Of a DNA stretch of 64,000 nt, positions 1-9,128 are shown one piece after another. The notes under the pieces are model-generated. The model did not search any database. It saw nothing but the letters and a program-made list of their open reading frames with translations, and was not told where the DNA came from. Within the stretch, counting starts at the first letter, position 1, and every line of letters starts with the position of its first letter. Source of the stretch: Polynucleobacter sp. SHI8 (GTDB lineage Bacteria > Pseudomonadota > Gammaproteobacteria > Burkholderiales > Burkholderiaceae); the NCBI RefSeq assembly GCF_027944005.1, contig NZ_AP027204.1:744001-808000 (forward strand). The letters run 5' to 3'. Position numbers and translations under genes: made by a program.

Positions 1-144
1 GAGCATGATATGGATTTGGTATTTCAGTTTGCCTCAAAAATTACTGTATTGGTTCAAGGTGCAGTCTTGTGTGAGGGAACTCCAGCTGAGATTGCAAATG
101 ATTCCAGAGTTCACCAAGTTTATTTAGGAGAGCCCAATGAGTGA
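1..144 (+). CDS. Branched-chain amino acid ABC transporter ATPase, C-terminal end only (LivG-like)
   Basis: An open frame enters from the left edge and gives 47 residues ending in the tail typical of LivG ATPases: EHDMDLVF, then an ITVLVQGAVLCEGTPAEI-like stretch and a final VYLGEP. EHDM is the H-loop segment and VYLGE the usual C-terminus of this family. Its TGA at 142-144 overlaps the start of the next gene by 8 bases, so the two are translationally coupled as in liv operons. Only the C-terminus is inside the window, so the specific substrate cannot be judged. Confidence 0.85.
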   Translation, partial: EHDMDLVFQFASKITVLVQGAVLCEGTPAEIANDSRVHQVYLGEPNE

Positions 145-853
145 AGATAAAAATAAAATAGCTCTTCGCTTACAAGGTGTTCATGCCGGGTATGGAGAGT
201 TAAATATTTTAGAAAATATTAATATTGAAATCCCAACCAACACCTCTTTAGCCCTTTTGGGAAGGAATGGGGTTGGTAAGACAACCTTGATGTCAACTAT
301 CATGGGGCATGCCACTTTGCATTCTGGCAGGATTGAACTGTTTGGTAAGGACATTCAATCTTTGCCCGTTTATGAACGATCTAGGCTAGGCATTGGCTAT
401 GTTCCGCAAACGAGAGACATATTTCCATCGTTAACTGTTGAAGAAAATATGTTGATTGCAGCTAGACCAGGTCGTTGGCCACTGGAGAGGGTGTATGAGT
501 TATTCCCTCGTTTAGCTGAGCGAAAAGATAATATGGGGAATCAATTATCAGGCGGTGAACAGCAGATGTTGGCCGTTGGGCGAGCACTCATTTGTGATCC
601 TAGCTTACTTTTGTTAGATGAACCCCTGGAAGGTCTAGCCCCAGTCATTGTGCAAATGTTGATGGATGTCATCAAAAAGCTCATAAGAGAAGAAAATTTG
701 ACGGTTATATTAGTTGAGCAGTCAGCAAAATTGGCATTGCAAGTCACGGATCAAGTCTTGGTTCTCAATCGTGGACAAGTAACCCATCATGGTAAAAGTG
801 AGGATTTGCTAAGCCAACCTGAGCAATTAGCTAAGTTAATTTCTGCAAACTAA
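137..853 (+). CDS. livF: Branched-chain amino acid ABC transporter ATP-binding protein LivF-like
   Basis: A 238-residue ABC ATPase of normal LivF length. The Walker A loop GRNGVGKTT is near residue 42, the signature LSGGEQQ near 136, Walker B LLLLDEP near 155, and the H-loop region ILVEQS near 192. LivF pairs with LivG on the cytoplasmic face of a hydrophobic amino acid (HAAT) importer; some relatives import urea, amides or aromatic acids. The overlap with the upstream LivG tail marks the 3' end of a liv-type operon whose permease and binding protein would lie left of the window. The next gene starts 75 bases downstream and is unrelated. Family confident, substrate unknown. Confidence 0.9.
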   Translation: MSEDKNKIALRLQGVHAGYGELNILENINIEIPTNTSLALLGRNGVGKTTLMSTIMGHATLHSGRIELFGKDIQSLPVYERSRLGIGYVPQTRDIFPSLTVEENMLIAARPGRWPLERVYELFPRLAERKDNMGNQLSGGEQQMLAVGRALICDPSLLLLDEPLEGLAPVIVQMLMDVIKKLIREENLTVILVEQSAKLALQVTDQVLVLNRGQVTHHGKSEDLLSQPEQLAKLISAN

Positions 854-928
854 ACGTATTATTTAAATGTGGTAAATTCTTATCTGTATTTGATAGAACA
901 CATAATATTTTAAATCTAGGGATTTTTT

Positions 929-1408
929 TTGAGAACTTATAATATATTGTTTCTTTGTACACATAATTCAGCAAGGTCGATTATTGGTGAAATTATTGCG
1001 AACACGCATATTAGTAAAAAATTCGTTGGTTATTCTGCTGGATCACATCCAGCAGAATCTATTAACCCATTTGCTTTAGAAATTGCCGATGAATGTGGTT
1101 ATCCACGAGATAACTTGCGGACTAAACTTTGGAATGAGTATGCTAGTTTTGAATCGCCTAACATGGACTTTATTATTATTGTTTGTGAGGGCCCTGTGGT
1201 GACTGGTCAACCTTATTGGCCGGGTAGTCCTATCATAGCAAGTTGGACCTTTGATGATCTTGCTCTTATTCAAGGCAGTGATGAATTGAAAAGAAGGGCT
1301 TTCAAAAAAGTCAAAATTGAACTTCAAAGAAGACTTGATATATTGTCCTCCTTACCTGAAAGTTCATTGACTCAAGAAACTCTCCAACTCATTCATCTAA
1401 AGAAGTAA
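929..1408 (+). CDS. ArsC-like low-molecular-weight phosphatase fold protein, diverged
   Basis: A 159-residue protein of the LMW-phosphatase/arsenate reductase family with a TTG start. The P-loop CTHNSARS near residue 10 keeps the catalytic Cys and Arg. A second Cys is present in IIIVCEG near residue 89, but the Cys-Pro-x-Trp pair usually following it is replaced by TGQPYW. The conserved FPDP acid loop, intact in the paralogue at 51108-51608, is here TFDDL. It may therefore bind oxyanions or phospho-groups without being a normal arsenate reductase. It stands alone after livF and converges on the patatin gene. No arsR or arsenite pump is near. Family confident, activity doubtful. Confidence 0.75.
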   Translation: MRTYNILFLCTHNSARSIIGEIIANTHISKKFVGYSAGSHPAESINPFALEIADECGYPRDNLRTKLWNEYASFESPNMDFIIIVCEGPVVTGQPYWPGSPIIASWTFDDLALIQGSDELKRRAFKKVKIELQRRLDILSSLPESSLTQETLQLIHLKK

Positions 1409-1414
1409 GATTAG

Positions 1415-1444
1415 CACCCTAATTTGTTTTAACGAAATTGGGTG
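1415..1444. terminator. Possible bidirectional terminator between arsC-like and patatin genes
   Basis: An imperfect inverted repeat, CACCC-t-AATTT paired with AAATTGGGTG across a T-rich loop, lies between the convergent genes. It overlaps the last codons of the patatin gene. The bulged T makes the stem modest, so this is only a plausible shared terminator. Confidence 0.4.
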
Positions 1445-2532
1445 TGAATATGAATGCCTTCATGCTCATCATGTTTGGCATTCCAAATTTCTGATTCAAT
1501 AGCTCGAGTTGTTTCTTTGTAACCAGTTTGAGACCTTGACTCTATTCCTTGAGTAGAAAAATCAATGTCTTTATATTGATCTTCACCATCGAGCCGATCT
1601 ATTGTGAGATGAATAATATGCATGATGCTTTCACATCCCCAAGTCATGAGTTCCTGAACTCGAGGATCTTTTTTTTCTTCCTCTGACATAAGGCTAGTCA
1701 ATTGTCGGATTGTGTGTCTTAAACGGTGTATTTTTTTTTCCTTGTCTAAAAAATGATCACGACTCGAAAATTGGATATCTTTTTGTTTAGATAAGACTTC
1801 ATTAATTGTTTTTGGTTCTTCACTTACTGGATTCCAAAGCTGTACGGAGAAAATAATCGAACTATTTCTAGGGGTATCGTCTAATACAGCCTCAATCGGG
1901 GTATTAGAAAATATTCCCCCATCCCAATAAGGCTCCCCATCAATACGAATGGCTGGAAATGCTGGCGGTAATGCCCCAGAAGCAAGGATGTGGTCTAGTT
2001 CAATGATTTCTTTATGAGAGTCAAAATAGCGCATTTCGCCACTATTTGCATTCACAGCACCTACAGTAAATCGAACTTTTTTCGAGTTTAAATAATCAAT
2101 GTCAATGAGTTCATTGAGTGTACTTCTTAGGGGGTCTGTGCTGTAGTAGGCGGCCTTTTCAATACCTAAAGGTAAGTTGGGGTTGACCCATTGTGAAAAG
2201 CTTGGCGTAAAAAATCCTTTTACCCCATAGGATACGGTCATAAAGTTAAATAAAGATTTATTTTTTTCAGCCAAAGTGCGATTTTTATTTTGTAGTTGAT
2301 CCCAAAATTCTTGTAGTTTTTTTAGCCTTAACTCAGGAGGATTGCCTGTAATAATTCCGGCATTAATTGCCCCTATTGATGTTCCTATGACCCAGTCAGG
2401 TTCAATTCTTTTTTCATACAATGCCTTAAAGACACCCAATTGGTAAGCGCCTAGTGCACCGCCACCTTGAAATGCGAGTACTTTTTTAAATTGTTTTGGG
2501 ATTTCAATTTTAGTTAAAGATGATTTTTTCAT
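1429..2532 (-). CDS. Patatin-like phospholipase family protein
   Basis: A 367-residue protein with the complete patatin signature: oxyanion loop FQGGGALGAYQLG near residue 20, nucleophile elbow GTSIGAIN (G-x-S-x-G) near residue 50, and the catalytic Asp in YWDGGIFSNTP near residue 204. Patatins are Ser-Asp dyad lipid acyl hydrolases. The C-terminal 130 residues are charged and helical, as in the longer bacterial patatins with a DUF3734-like tail. No signal peptide is visible, so it probably acts in the cytoplasm or at the inner face of the membrane. It is transcribed alone, divergent from the Bug gene at 2630. Confidence 0.88.
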   Translation of the reverse strand: MKKSSLTKIEIPKQFKKVLAFQGGGALGAYQLGVFKALYEKRIEPDWVIGTSIGAINAGIITGNPPELRLKKLQEFWDQLQNKNRTLAEKNKSLFNFMTVSYGVKGFFTPSFSQWVNPNLPLGIEKAAYYSTDPLRSTLNELIDIDYLNSKKVRFTVGAVNANSGEMRYFDSHKEIIELDHILASGALPPAFPAIRIDGEPYWDGGIFSNTPIEAVLDDTPRNSSIIFSVQLWNPVSEEPKTINEVLSKQKDIQFSSRDHFLDKEKKIHRLRHTIRQLTSLMSEEEKKDPRVQELMTWGCESIMHIIHLTIDRLDGEDQYKDIDFSTQGIESRSQTGYKETTRAIESEIWNAKHDEHEGIHIHTQFR

Positions 2533-2629
2533 AGGGGTATCAACTAGTAGGTTTGAGGACTAAAAATGCATTAATATAAAAAAAAGTATACCTAGTAAAT
2601 ATGGCAATTTCTCCTGAGAAAGCTACAAG

Positions 2630-3592
2630 ATGAATCTTAAAAATAGTATTGTCGTTCTTGGTTTATTGATCTTTTCCCAACAGGGTTTTTCACAAACTTG
2701 GCCTAATAAACCTGTCACATTAGTAGTTAGTTATCCTGCTGGTGGTGGAGCTGATGCTGTCGCGAGATCTTTGTCAGGGCCTTTAGGAAAAGCCTTAGGT
2801 ACGACAGTAATTGTTGAAAATAAGCCTGGTGCCTCTGGTCAAATAGCAGCATCGCTTGTTGTAAAAAGTGCCCCTGATGGTTATACCTTATTGCTAGATG
2901 CTTCATCATATGCCGTTAATCCAGGCTTATTCAAAAAGCTACCTTATGATGCCACCCGAGATTTTAAAGTCTTGGGGTTGTTAGCATTATTTCCAAATGC
3001 CTTATTAGTAAATCCCAATTTTCCAGCTAAAAATGTCAAAGAGCTAATTGCGATGGCTAAAAATAAACCCGAAGAAATTGCATATGCAACTTCAGGCAAC
3101 GGCTCTGCACAACATATGGCAGGGGCTATGTTTGAAATCAAGGCAGATATAAAAATGCAAGGAATTCCATACAAGGGTGGAGCTCTAGCTGTAAATGACG
3201 TGATGGCAGGTCAAGTGCCAATCATGTTTGGTACGATTGCTTCAACAAAGACTTATGTTGAGGCAAAAAAATTAAACGTATTCGCTGTCACTAGTAAAAA
3301 GAGATCTAGTATCTGGCCAGATGTACCTACCATGGCTGAGGCAGGAGTTCCAGCCTACGAAGTATATGAGTGGAATGCTATTTTTGCCCCATCAGGAACC
3401 CCAGAGCCGATTGTAAAGAAACTATCCGAAGCAATCACTTTAGCCATGCAAAGTCCAGAAATGAAAGACAGAATTTCTCAACTTGGTGGTGATGTTTATC
3501 AAGGTAGCGTTGCTGAAGGAAATCAATTCATTCAAAATCAAATTCAGGAATGGATAAAAATTATTCGTGAAAAAAACATTGCACTTAATTAA
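2630..3592 (+). CDS. Tripartite tricarboxylate transporter (Bug family) substrate-binding protein
   Basis: A 320-residue periplasmic receptor. The signal peptide ends about residue 21 (SQQGFSQ). The mature start WPNKPVTLVVSYPAGGGAD is the first ligand loop; further Bug landmarks are PDGYTLLLD near 84 and IPYKGG near 180. Bug proteins capture carboxylates such as citrate, dicarboxylates or aromatic acids for the TctA/TctB permease. No permease gene is adjacent. Directly downstream (26 bases) is a ChrR-type cupin on the same strand, probably co-transcribed. The ligand cannot be read from sequence. Confidence 0.92.
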   Translation: MNLKNSIVVLGLLIFSQQGFSQTWPNKPVTLVVSYPAGGGADAVARSLSGPLGKALGTTVIVENKPGASGQIAASLVVKSAPDGYTLLLDASSYAVNPGLFKKLPYDATRDFKVLGLLALFPNALLVNPNFPAKNVKELIAMAKNKPEEIAYATSGNGSAQHMAGAMFEIKADIKMQGIPYKGGALAVNDVMAGQVPIMFGTIASTKTYVEAKKLNVFAVTSKKRSSIWPDVPTMAEAGVPAYEVYEWNAIFAPSGTPEPIVKKLSEAITLAMQSPEMKDRISQLGGDVYQGSVAEGNQFIQNQIQEWIKIIREKNIALN

Positions 3593-3618
3593 TATAATCA
3601 CCCTTTAACAGGAAAAAA

Positions 3619-3993
3619 ATGACAAGCACTCCGATTGAAGAAGCACTTCGTTCGCACTATATTGACCCTCATGAAATGACTTGGTCACCAACACCATTTC
3701 CGGGTATCAAGATTAAAGTTTTGTACTCAGAACCAATATCTGGAATGTCTACCGTATTATTTCAAATGGACCCAGGGGCGATTGTCCCTTTTCACGAACA
3801 TACTGGACTTGAACAAACATTTATGTTGGAAGGAAGTCTTGAGGATGAAGAGGGTAAAGCTTTTCCTGGAACTTATGTTTGGCGTCCAGGTGGGAGTAGG
3901 CATATCGCAGTAGCGCCGAATGGCGCCACTTTCTTATCTATGTTTATGAGTCCAAACCATTTCTTTTCAGGTGAAAAGTATGATTTGAAATAG
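3619..3993 (+). CDS. Cupin domain protein (ChrR-like)
   Basis: A 124-residue single-domain cupin. Metal-site motif 1 is visible as PFHEHTGLEQTFMLEGSLED (about residues 56-75: His, His, Gln, with Glu in the following strand) and motif 2 as YVWRPGGSRHIA (about 85-97) with its His. The set resembles the ChrR C-terminal cupin group. A good Shine-Dalgarno (AGGA) precedes the ATG. It follows a Bug receptor and probably belongs to the same catabolic unit, as an enzyme or ligand-binding protein for a small carboxylate. Exact reaction unknown. Confidence 0.8.
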   Translation: MTSTPIEEALRSHYIDPHEMTWSPTPFPGIKIKVLYSEPISGMSTVLFQMDPGAIVPFHEHTGLEQTFMLEGSLEDEEGKAFPGTYVWRPGGSRHIAVAPNGATFLSMFMSPNHFFSGEKYDLK

Positions 3994-3997
3994 AGGA

Positions 3998-4977
3998 TTA
4001 TTCAGGCTGTATTCCCGCAGCTTTTAAGGCAGTTTTCCAACGATCTACATCCGCTTTTAAAAAGACTTGTAAAGCTTCAGGATTTGCCTGAGAGGGCGAT
4101 GCAATAGAGGCACTCATTTCTTGATAACGATCGATGATGTTTGGATCTTTAAGAGCCTCTCTTAAGCTAATCGCAAGCCGATCTATCACTTCTTTTGGAG
4201 TGCCCTTGGGGGCATATAAGCCATGCCAAACGGTTAACTCAAAACCTGGCAGACCAGACTCAGAAAATGTAGGTACTTGAGGCAGGATTTTTAAACGATT
4301 TTTTGTCGCAACAGCGATGGGTTTAAGATTACCCGCTTTAATATGTGCAATGGTACTTGCTGGTTGGTCGCAAATTAAATCAACTTGACCACCTAATAAG
4401 TCATTCAGTGCAGGTCCCGTACCTTTGTAAGGTACGCTAGTCCATTTACTATTTGTTGCACTTTTTAAGAGAGCTTCACATAATTGAGATGTTGCCCCAA
4501 CTCCAGCATTTGCGAAATTTAATTTGTCGCCATTCGATTTGCATAAGCAAGTAGTTCATTGAGGTTGTTACTTGGAAAGTTTTTTCTCGCTACAAGAATC
4601 ATCGGTACTTCAGTAACGATACCAATAGGTTCAAAATCTTGGATAGGACTATAGGTTAATTTGCTATAGAGGGCGGGTGCGCTTGCATGAGCCATATTGT
4701 GGAACAGTAAGGTATAGCCATCCGCCTGAGATTTTGCAACCTTATTGGCGCCAATAGTTCCCCCTGCACCACCAGTGTTTTCTACAATCACACTTTGATT
4801 TAAATTATTTGACATGGAGGCACCGAGTAATCTTCCAAGCACATCCGTAGAACCTCCCGGAGGAAAGGGAATAATCATATGTATCGGTTTGTTCGGAAAA
4901 GAACTTTGGCCATAAGTAAATAAACTAAACAGATTGCAGAAAATAAATAAAACCAGAAGGGAGTATTTTTTCATCAT
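3998..4977 (-). pseudogene. Bug-family substrate-binding protein, broken by one frameshift
   Basis: Two frames on the minus strand together make a full Bug protein. The 5' part (from 4977) has a signal peptide and FPNKPIHMIIPFPPGGSTD, runs to LLAYAN, then hits TAA near 4519. From about 4534 the other frame resumes with SNGDKLNFANAGVG and continues without stops through the IPYKG-like region to its end at 3998 (AAGIQPE). The span is 980 bases, one short of 327 codons, so a single-base deletion near 4530-4540 explains the break. The start codon overlaps the stop of the upstream MBL gene (ATGA), so it was the last gene of that operon. A sequencing error is the alternative. Confidence 0.85.
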
Positions 4978-5768
4978 ATGCGTTGTGGATTGCTTAAAGA
5001 GACTATTTCTAAATGATCAGGACCTGACCTTGAATATGATTGCATCACGAGAGGGTCATGACCTGGGATGATATGTTGTTCAGATTCAGCAAGTGATTCG
5101 ATCAGTTCATAGGCATTGAGCATATCTACAGTGTCTGCAACGATTGGGAAAGGAGAGCGATGAACAAGATTCTCTAAATAATGCGCTGCATCAGAGGCGA
5201 GAACAATCCAGCCCCTTTTCGTATGAACCCTGACGATTTGCAGACCTCGAGTATGACCTCCAACCCAATAGACTTCAATTCCTGAGCGTAATTCATAAAC
5301 ACCATCATGAAAACCTACGCGCTCTTCGTAATTTGCATAAATAAGTTCACATACATTATGGGGGTCATAGGCATGCCGGCAAAAGGCATGACGCATATCT
5401 TTACCTGTGGAATAGGACATTTCACGTTCTTGCAGATGAAAGCGAGTATTTTTTAATTTTTCTATATTACCCGCATGATCATAGTGAGCATGGGTTAATA
5501 CAGTATCTTTAATTTCATGAACCGCAATACCTGCATCTTGTAAGGATTGGATTGGGCACCGTAATAGATTTCTTTTTCTTTCATTCGCAGCTTTTTGATC
5601 AAACCCTGTATCGATGAGGATAGTTTCCTTATCATTTTTTAGAAACCAAACATAATAGTCCATTTGGGTTTGTGCATCATGTAAATCATGAACAATAAAA
5701 TTTTCTAGTCTTCTACGACTAATCGTCGCATAACGCATAGCAAATACTTCCCAAGTACCTAAGCTCAT
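4974..5768 (-). CDS. MBL-fold metallo-hydrolase, N-acyl homoserine lactonase-like
   Basis: A 264-residue metallo-beta-lactamase fold enzyme. The dinuclear metal motif HAHYDHAGN (H-x-H-x-D-H) is near residue 94, a further metal His lies in WVGGHTRG near 170, an Asp in VLASDAAHY near 190, and the last His in IIPGHDP near 238. The spacing and the 264-residue length fit the AiiA/AttM-like lactonase and related ring-opening hydrolase group. It sits two bases after the dehydrogenase gene and overlaps the broken Bug gene by four bases, forming a three-gene operon. In this setting a lactone or ester intermediate of carboxylic-acid catabolism is at least as likely a substrate as a quorum signal. Confidence 0.82.
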   Translation of the reverse strand: MSLGTWEVFAMRYATISRRRLENFIVHDLHDAQTQMDYYVWFLKNDKETILIDTGFDQKAANERKRNLLRCPIQSLQDAGIAVHEIKDTVLTHAHYDHAGNIEKLKNTRFHLQEREMSYSTGKDMRHAFCRHAYDPHNVCELIYANYEERVGFHDGVYELRSGIEVYWVGGHTRGLQIVRVHTKRGWIVLASDAAHYLENLVHRSPFPIVADTVDMLNAYELIESLAESEQHIIPGHDPLVMQSYSRSGPDHLEIVSLSNPQRI

Positions 5769-5770
5769 AG

Positions 5771-6667
5771 TTAGCTTTCTAGATTTTTATCTTTGATATA
5801 TGCAAACATCGCCGTATGATCCGCACCTTTTTGAAGAGACTTTTCCGCTTCCTCCCACTCTTGAAAACATAATTCAGAAAAGCTACCAGGTGATTGCATT
5901 TCCTCAATAAAATCTTTTGCTGTTTGAATATCTTTTCGCATCAGAGCAATGGCAAAACCAGAATTAAAAGTGCCAGATAACATAAAGTTTTCTACTTTAA
6001 CCTCCGTAGTATTATTCTTGCCCGAAGAGGCATTAAAAACTTGGTTGGCTAGATGTGGATTAATGCCAAACTTTTCTGCAGCAACTAAAGCCTCACTCAC
6101 CGCCAATAAACCGGCTGCAGAAACATAATTATTTAAAGCTTTAACCGCATGTCCTGCACCTGCAGTACCCACATGAACAATTGTTTTTCCGAGGGCTTGA
6201 AAAACAGGTATGACTGGTTGAATATGGTGTTCATCGCCACCAATCATAATGGCTAAAGAGCCATCGATAGCCCTTTTAACTCCGCCGGATACTGGGGCAT
6301 CAATAAAGCCAAAGCCCAAACTCTTTAAACGCTCTGCATTTATTTTTGAATTGGTCGGTCTTGAAGAGCTCATATCAATGACTAAAGTATCTTTTTGAAA
6401 ATGACTCACAATACCATCTTGATGATTACCCCAAAGTAATTGATCAATGATTTTGCTATCAGGAAGAATCAAAATAATAATCTGACAGGTTTTGGCAATT
6501 TCTTCTGGGCTATTTAACCATTCGAAATTGGCACTTTTAGTTATTTTTTCTTGAGCTAGAGGATTTATATCAAAGCCTTTTACCTGAAAATTAGCTTGTA
6601 ATAAATTATTTGTCATGGGAACTCCCATCATGCCAAGGCCAATCACGCCAATGGTTTTATTTTGCAT
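5771..6667 (-). CDS. NAD(P)-dependent beta-hydroxyacid dehydrogenase (3-hydroxyisobutyrate dehydrogenase family)
   Basis: A 298-residue member of the GarR/MmsB/GlxR family. The N-terminal Rossmann motif is IGVIGLGMMGVPM, the substrate-binding signature is DAPVSGGVKRA near residue 120, and the catalytic Lys is in GHAVKALNNY near 170. Family enzymes oxidise or reduce small beta-hydroxyacids such as hydroxyisobutyrate or tartronate semialdehyde. The start at 6667 is preferred over the ATG at 6673 because AGGA lies seven bases upstream of it and only one base from the earlier ATG. It is first in an operon with the MBL hydrolase and the frameshifted Bug gene. Confidence 0.85.
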   Translation of the reverse strand: MQNKTIGVIGLGMMGVPMTNNLLQANFQVKGFDINPLAQEKITKSANFEWLNSPEEIAKTCQIIILILPDSKIIDQLLWGNHQDGIVSHFQKDTLVIDMSSSRPTNSKINAERLKSLGFGFIDAPVSGGVKRAIDGSLAIMIGGDEHHIQPVIPVFQALGKTIVHVGTAGAGHAVKALNNYVSAAGLLAVSEALVAAEKFGINPHLANQVFNASSGKNNTTEVKVENFMLSGTFNSGFAIALMRKDIQTAKDFIEEMQSPGSFSELCFQEWEEAEKSLQKGADHTAMFAYIKDKNLES

Positions 6668-6777
6668 ATACATGTCCTATCTAAATAGATGAAGTCTCAT
6701 TTGTAGCCTAAAAGCTTTATTTTTAGGTTATTCTTATTTAGAAATATACACCACTTATTCATAGGAATCATTTTGCG

Positions 6778-8130
6778 ATGTCAAGAATTACAGAAGAATT
6801 AATTCAATATATTGAGCAATGTCAATACGAAGATTTACCAAGTCATGTTGTGCATGAAGCACGACGTTCATTAATGAACTATTTTGCTGTTTGTATTGCT
6901 TCAAATCAAGATCCAACGATTGTTAAAGCTTATCAAATTTTTAGTCAGTTCTCTGGTCAAGCACAGGCGAATGTGATGGGATTTAAAGACAAGTTAGATA
7001 TCTTGCAAGCATCTGCAATCAATGCGATGGCGGCAAATGTCTTTGACTTTGATGATACCCATATCCCAACGATTATTCATCCTACAGCACCTGTTGCTGC
7101 GCCATTATTAGCGCTTGCGCAACAAAAAATGACCTCTGGTAGGGAGTTCTTATTAGCCTTCATTTTAGGTATGGAAGTAGAGTGCCGAATTGGCAATGCT
7201 GTTTCACCATTTCATTACAGCAAAGGGTGGCATATTACATCAACTTGTGGCGTGTTTGGTGCAGCGATTGGTAGTGCGAAGTTGATGGGATTAGATCAAC
7301 AACAGATATTGTGGGCATTGGGGAATGCGGCAACACAAGCGTGTGGATTAGTAGAAAATCTAGGAACGATGTCAAAGAGCTTAAGTGTTGGCAATGCTGC
7401 AAAAAACGGACTTTTATCTGCAATATGCGCGGCCGAAAATTTCGATGGCCCCAAGGATCCTTTGGAGGGGGCGAGAGGTTTTTTACAGGTCTTCGGCGAC
7501 CATGTTCAAATACATCATTTAAATGAAAAATTAGGAACCCACTGGGAAGTCTTAAATAATACCTATAAGCCATTTCCATGTGGTGTTGTCCTTAATCCTG
7601 TGATTGAGGCTTGTTTAGAAATCTATCATGAAGAGCAATCTAACCGTGAGTTTTTATCCTCAATACAAGCCATTCGAATTATTGGTAATCCTTTATTAAA
7701 ACAACGAACTGATCGACCTTCGATTGAAAATGGCAGACAGTCACAAGTCAGTGGCCAACATGCTGTTTCTGTGGCATTACATTTTGGTCAAGCGGGTCTG
7801 AAAGAATTTAGTGATGAAATAGTCAAGAATGAGAAGATTCAAGCGTTTTATTCGAAAGTCTCTTTTATAGACGATTCTACAATTGCAGTTGACGGTGTCA
7901 AAATCCAATTGCTATGTAAAGATAGAATCATTGAAAAACAAATTGATCATGCCAAAGGGTCTGTCATTAGACCATTATCTGATGAGGATTTAGAAAATAA
8001 ACTGAGAAATCAAATTGACTATCATCAATTGAAATTAGACCCAGAAAAAATTATCAACCTTACATGGTCGATTGATCAAATGAAGGATGTAGAAACCCTG
8101 TTGCATGAATTACAGTTTAATCAATCTTAA
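6778..8130 (+). CDS. MmgE/PrpD family protein
   Basis: A 450-residue protein with family hallmarks throughout: VFDFDDTHIPTIIHPTAPV near residue 90, GWHITSTCGVFGAAIGSAK near 150, the KSLSVGNAAKNGLLSA-type segment near 200, and YKPFPCGVVLNPVIEA near 262. The family includes 2-methylcitrate dehydratase, cis-aconitate decarboxylase and iminodisuccinate epimerase. The conserved Asp/His segment DDTH and the H-x-T region suggest it is active. It is divergent from the dehydrogenase operon and its 3' end overlaps the convergent Bug gene by 14 bases. A dehydratase, decarboxylase or epimerase of a tricarboxylate or dicarboxylate is expected; not necessarily PrpD, since no prpB or prpC is present. Confidence 0.87.
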   Translation: MSRITEELIQYIEQCQYEDLPSHVVHEARRSLMNYFAVCIASNQDPTIVKAYQIFSQFSGQAQANVMGFKDKLDILQASAINAMAANVFDFDDTHIPTIIHPTAPVAAPLLALAQQKMTSGREFLLAFILGMEVECRIGNAVSPFHYSKGWHITSTCGVFGAAIGSAKLMGLDQQQILWALGNAATQACGLVENLGTMSKSLSVGNAAKNGLLSAICAAENFDGPKDPLEGARGFLQVFGDHVQIHHLNEKLGTHWEVLNNTYKPFPCGVVLNPVIEACLEIYHEEQSNREFLSSIQAIRIIGNPLLKQRTDRPSIENGRQSQVSGQHAVSVALHFGQAGLKEFSDEIVKNEKIQAFYSKVSFIDDSTIAVDGVKIQLLCKDRIIEKQIDHAKGSVIRPLSDEDLENKLRNQIDYHQLKLDPEKIINLTWSIDQMKDVETLLHELQFNQS

Positions 8131-9094
8131 TATTCGCTTCTTGAATAATTTTTTTATAACTTAGAATTTCTGAGTGGATATAGTCACTAAACTCCCGAGG
8201 ACTACCACCAACGATCTCAAGACCATTGCTGATTAGTTTTTCACGAATTTCTTGATCTTTTAGAACTTCATTGAGTTCTGAGTTTAATTTATTAATAATA
8301 GCTGGAGAAGTTTTTGCTGGGGCCAAGACTGCATGCCAGGCAACAGCCTCAAATCCGGGATAACCAGATTCCGCTACTGTTGGAACATTCGGTAGCAGTT
8401 TAGAGCGATTCTTGCTAGTAACAGCTAAACCTTTAATTCGGTTGGACTGTACCATGGGAGTACTTGATCCGGCGTCACCAAACGTAAGACTGACTACACC
8501 AGCCATTGCATCCATTAAAGCCGGACCAGCTCCCTTGTAGGGAACATGAATCATTTTTATTTGTGTTGAACGCATAAATAATTCAGCTGCGATTTGCGCA
8601 GAACTTCCCTTGCCGGCTGTACTAAAAGAGTACTTTTCAGGATTGCTTTTAGCTGATTGAATAAATTCTGTTAAATTTTTAAATGGAATTTGATTATTCA
8701 GAGCGATTAAGTAGGGATAACTAGTGAGTTGAATAATCGGTGAAAAATCTTTTTCTGGGTCATAAGGCACTTGAGGGAATAATGAGGGATTAATGGCATT
8801 TGGACCAGTCTGTCCTAGAAGAAGGGTATAACCATCAGGACTGGCTTTTGCGACAGCATCAGAGCCGGCAATGCCTCCCGCGCTTCCCCGATTATCAATG
8901 ACGAAAGATTGTCCTAGTCGTATTGATAATTTCTGGAATACGAGTCTTGCAACAATATCTGCACCTCCACCGACAGCAAATGGTACGATTACCTTTACCG
9001 GTTTATTAGGATATTCTTGAGCTGATGTATACAATACATGTGATAAACCAAAAACAAAAATGATCGTTTGCAATAGTCGATTTATCTTAAGCAT
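8117..9094 (-). CDS. Bug-family substrate-binding protein
   Basis: A 325-residue receptor with an N-terminal signal peptide (cleavage near TSAQE). The mature protein begins YPNKPVKVIVPFAVGGGAD; PDGYTLLLGQTGPNAINP follows near residue 88 and VPYKGAGPALMDAMAG near 179. It ends in the typical ANIKID. A GGAATC ribosome site precedes the ATG. Its last 14 bases overlap the convergent mmgE/prpD-like gene, and it is divergent from another Bug gene at 9129. It is transcribed alone, so partner permease and ligand are unknown. Confidence 0.92.
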   Translation of the reverse strand: MLKINRLLQTIIFVFGLSHVLYTSAQEYPNKPVKVIVPFAVGGGADIVARLVFQKLSIRLGQSFVIDNRGSAGGIAGSDAVAKASPDGYTLLLGQTGPNAINPSLFPQVPYDPEKDFSPIIQLTSYPYLIALNNQIPFKNLTEFIQSAKSNPEKYSFSTAGKGSSAQIAAELFMRSTQIKMIHVPYKGAGPALMDAMAGVVSLTFGDAGSSTPMVQSNRIKGLAVTSKNRSKLLPNVPTVAESGYPGFEAVAWHAVLAPAKTSPAIINKLNSELNEVLKDQEIREKLISNGLEIVGGSPREFSDYIHSEILSYKKIIQEANIKID

Positions 9095-9128
9095 ATTGAT
9101 TCCAATTTAAAAAAAGAGAGGCACTCAT

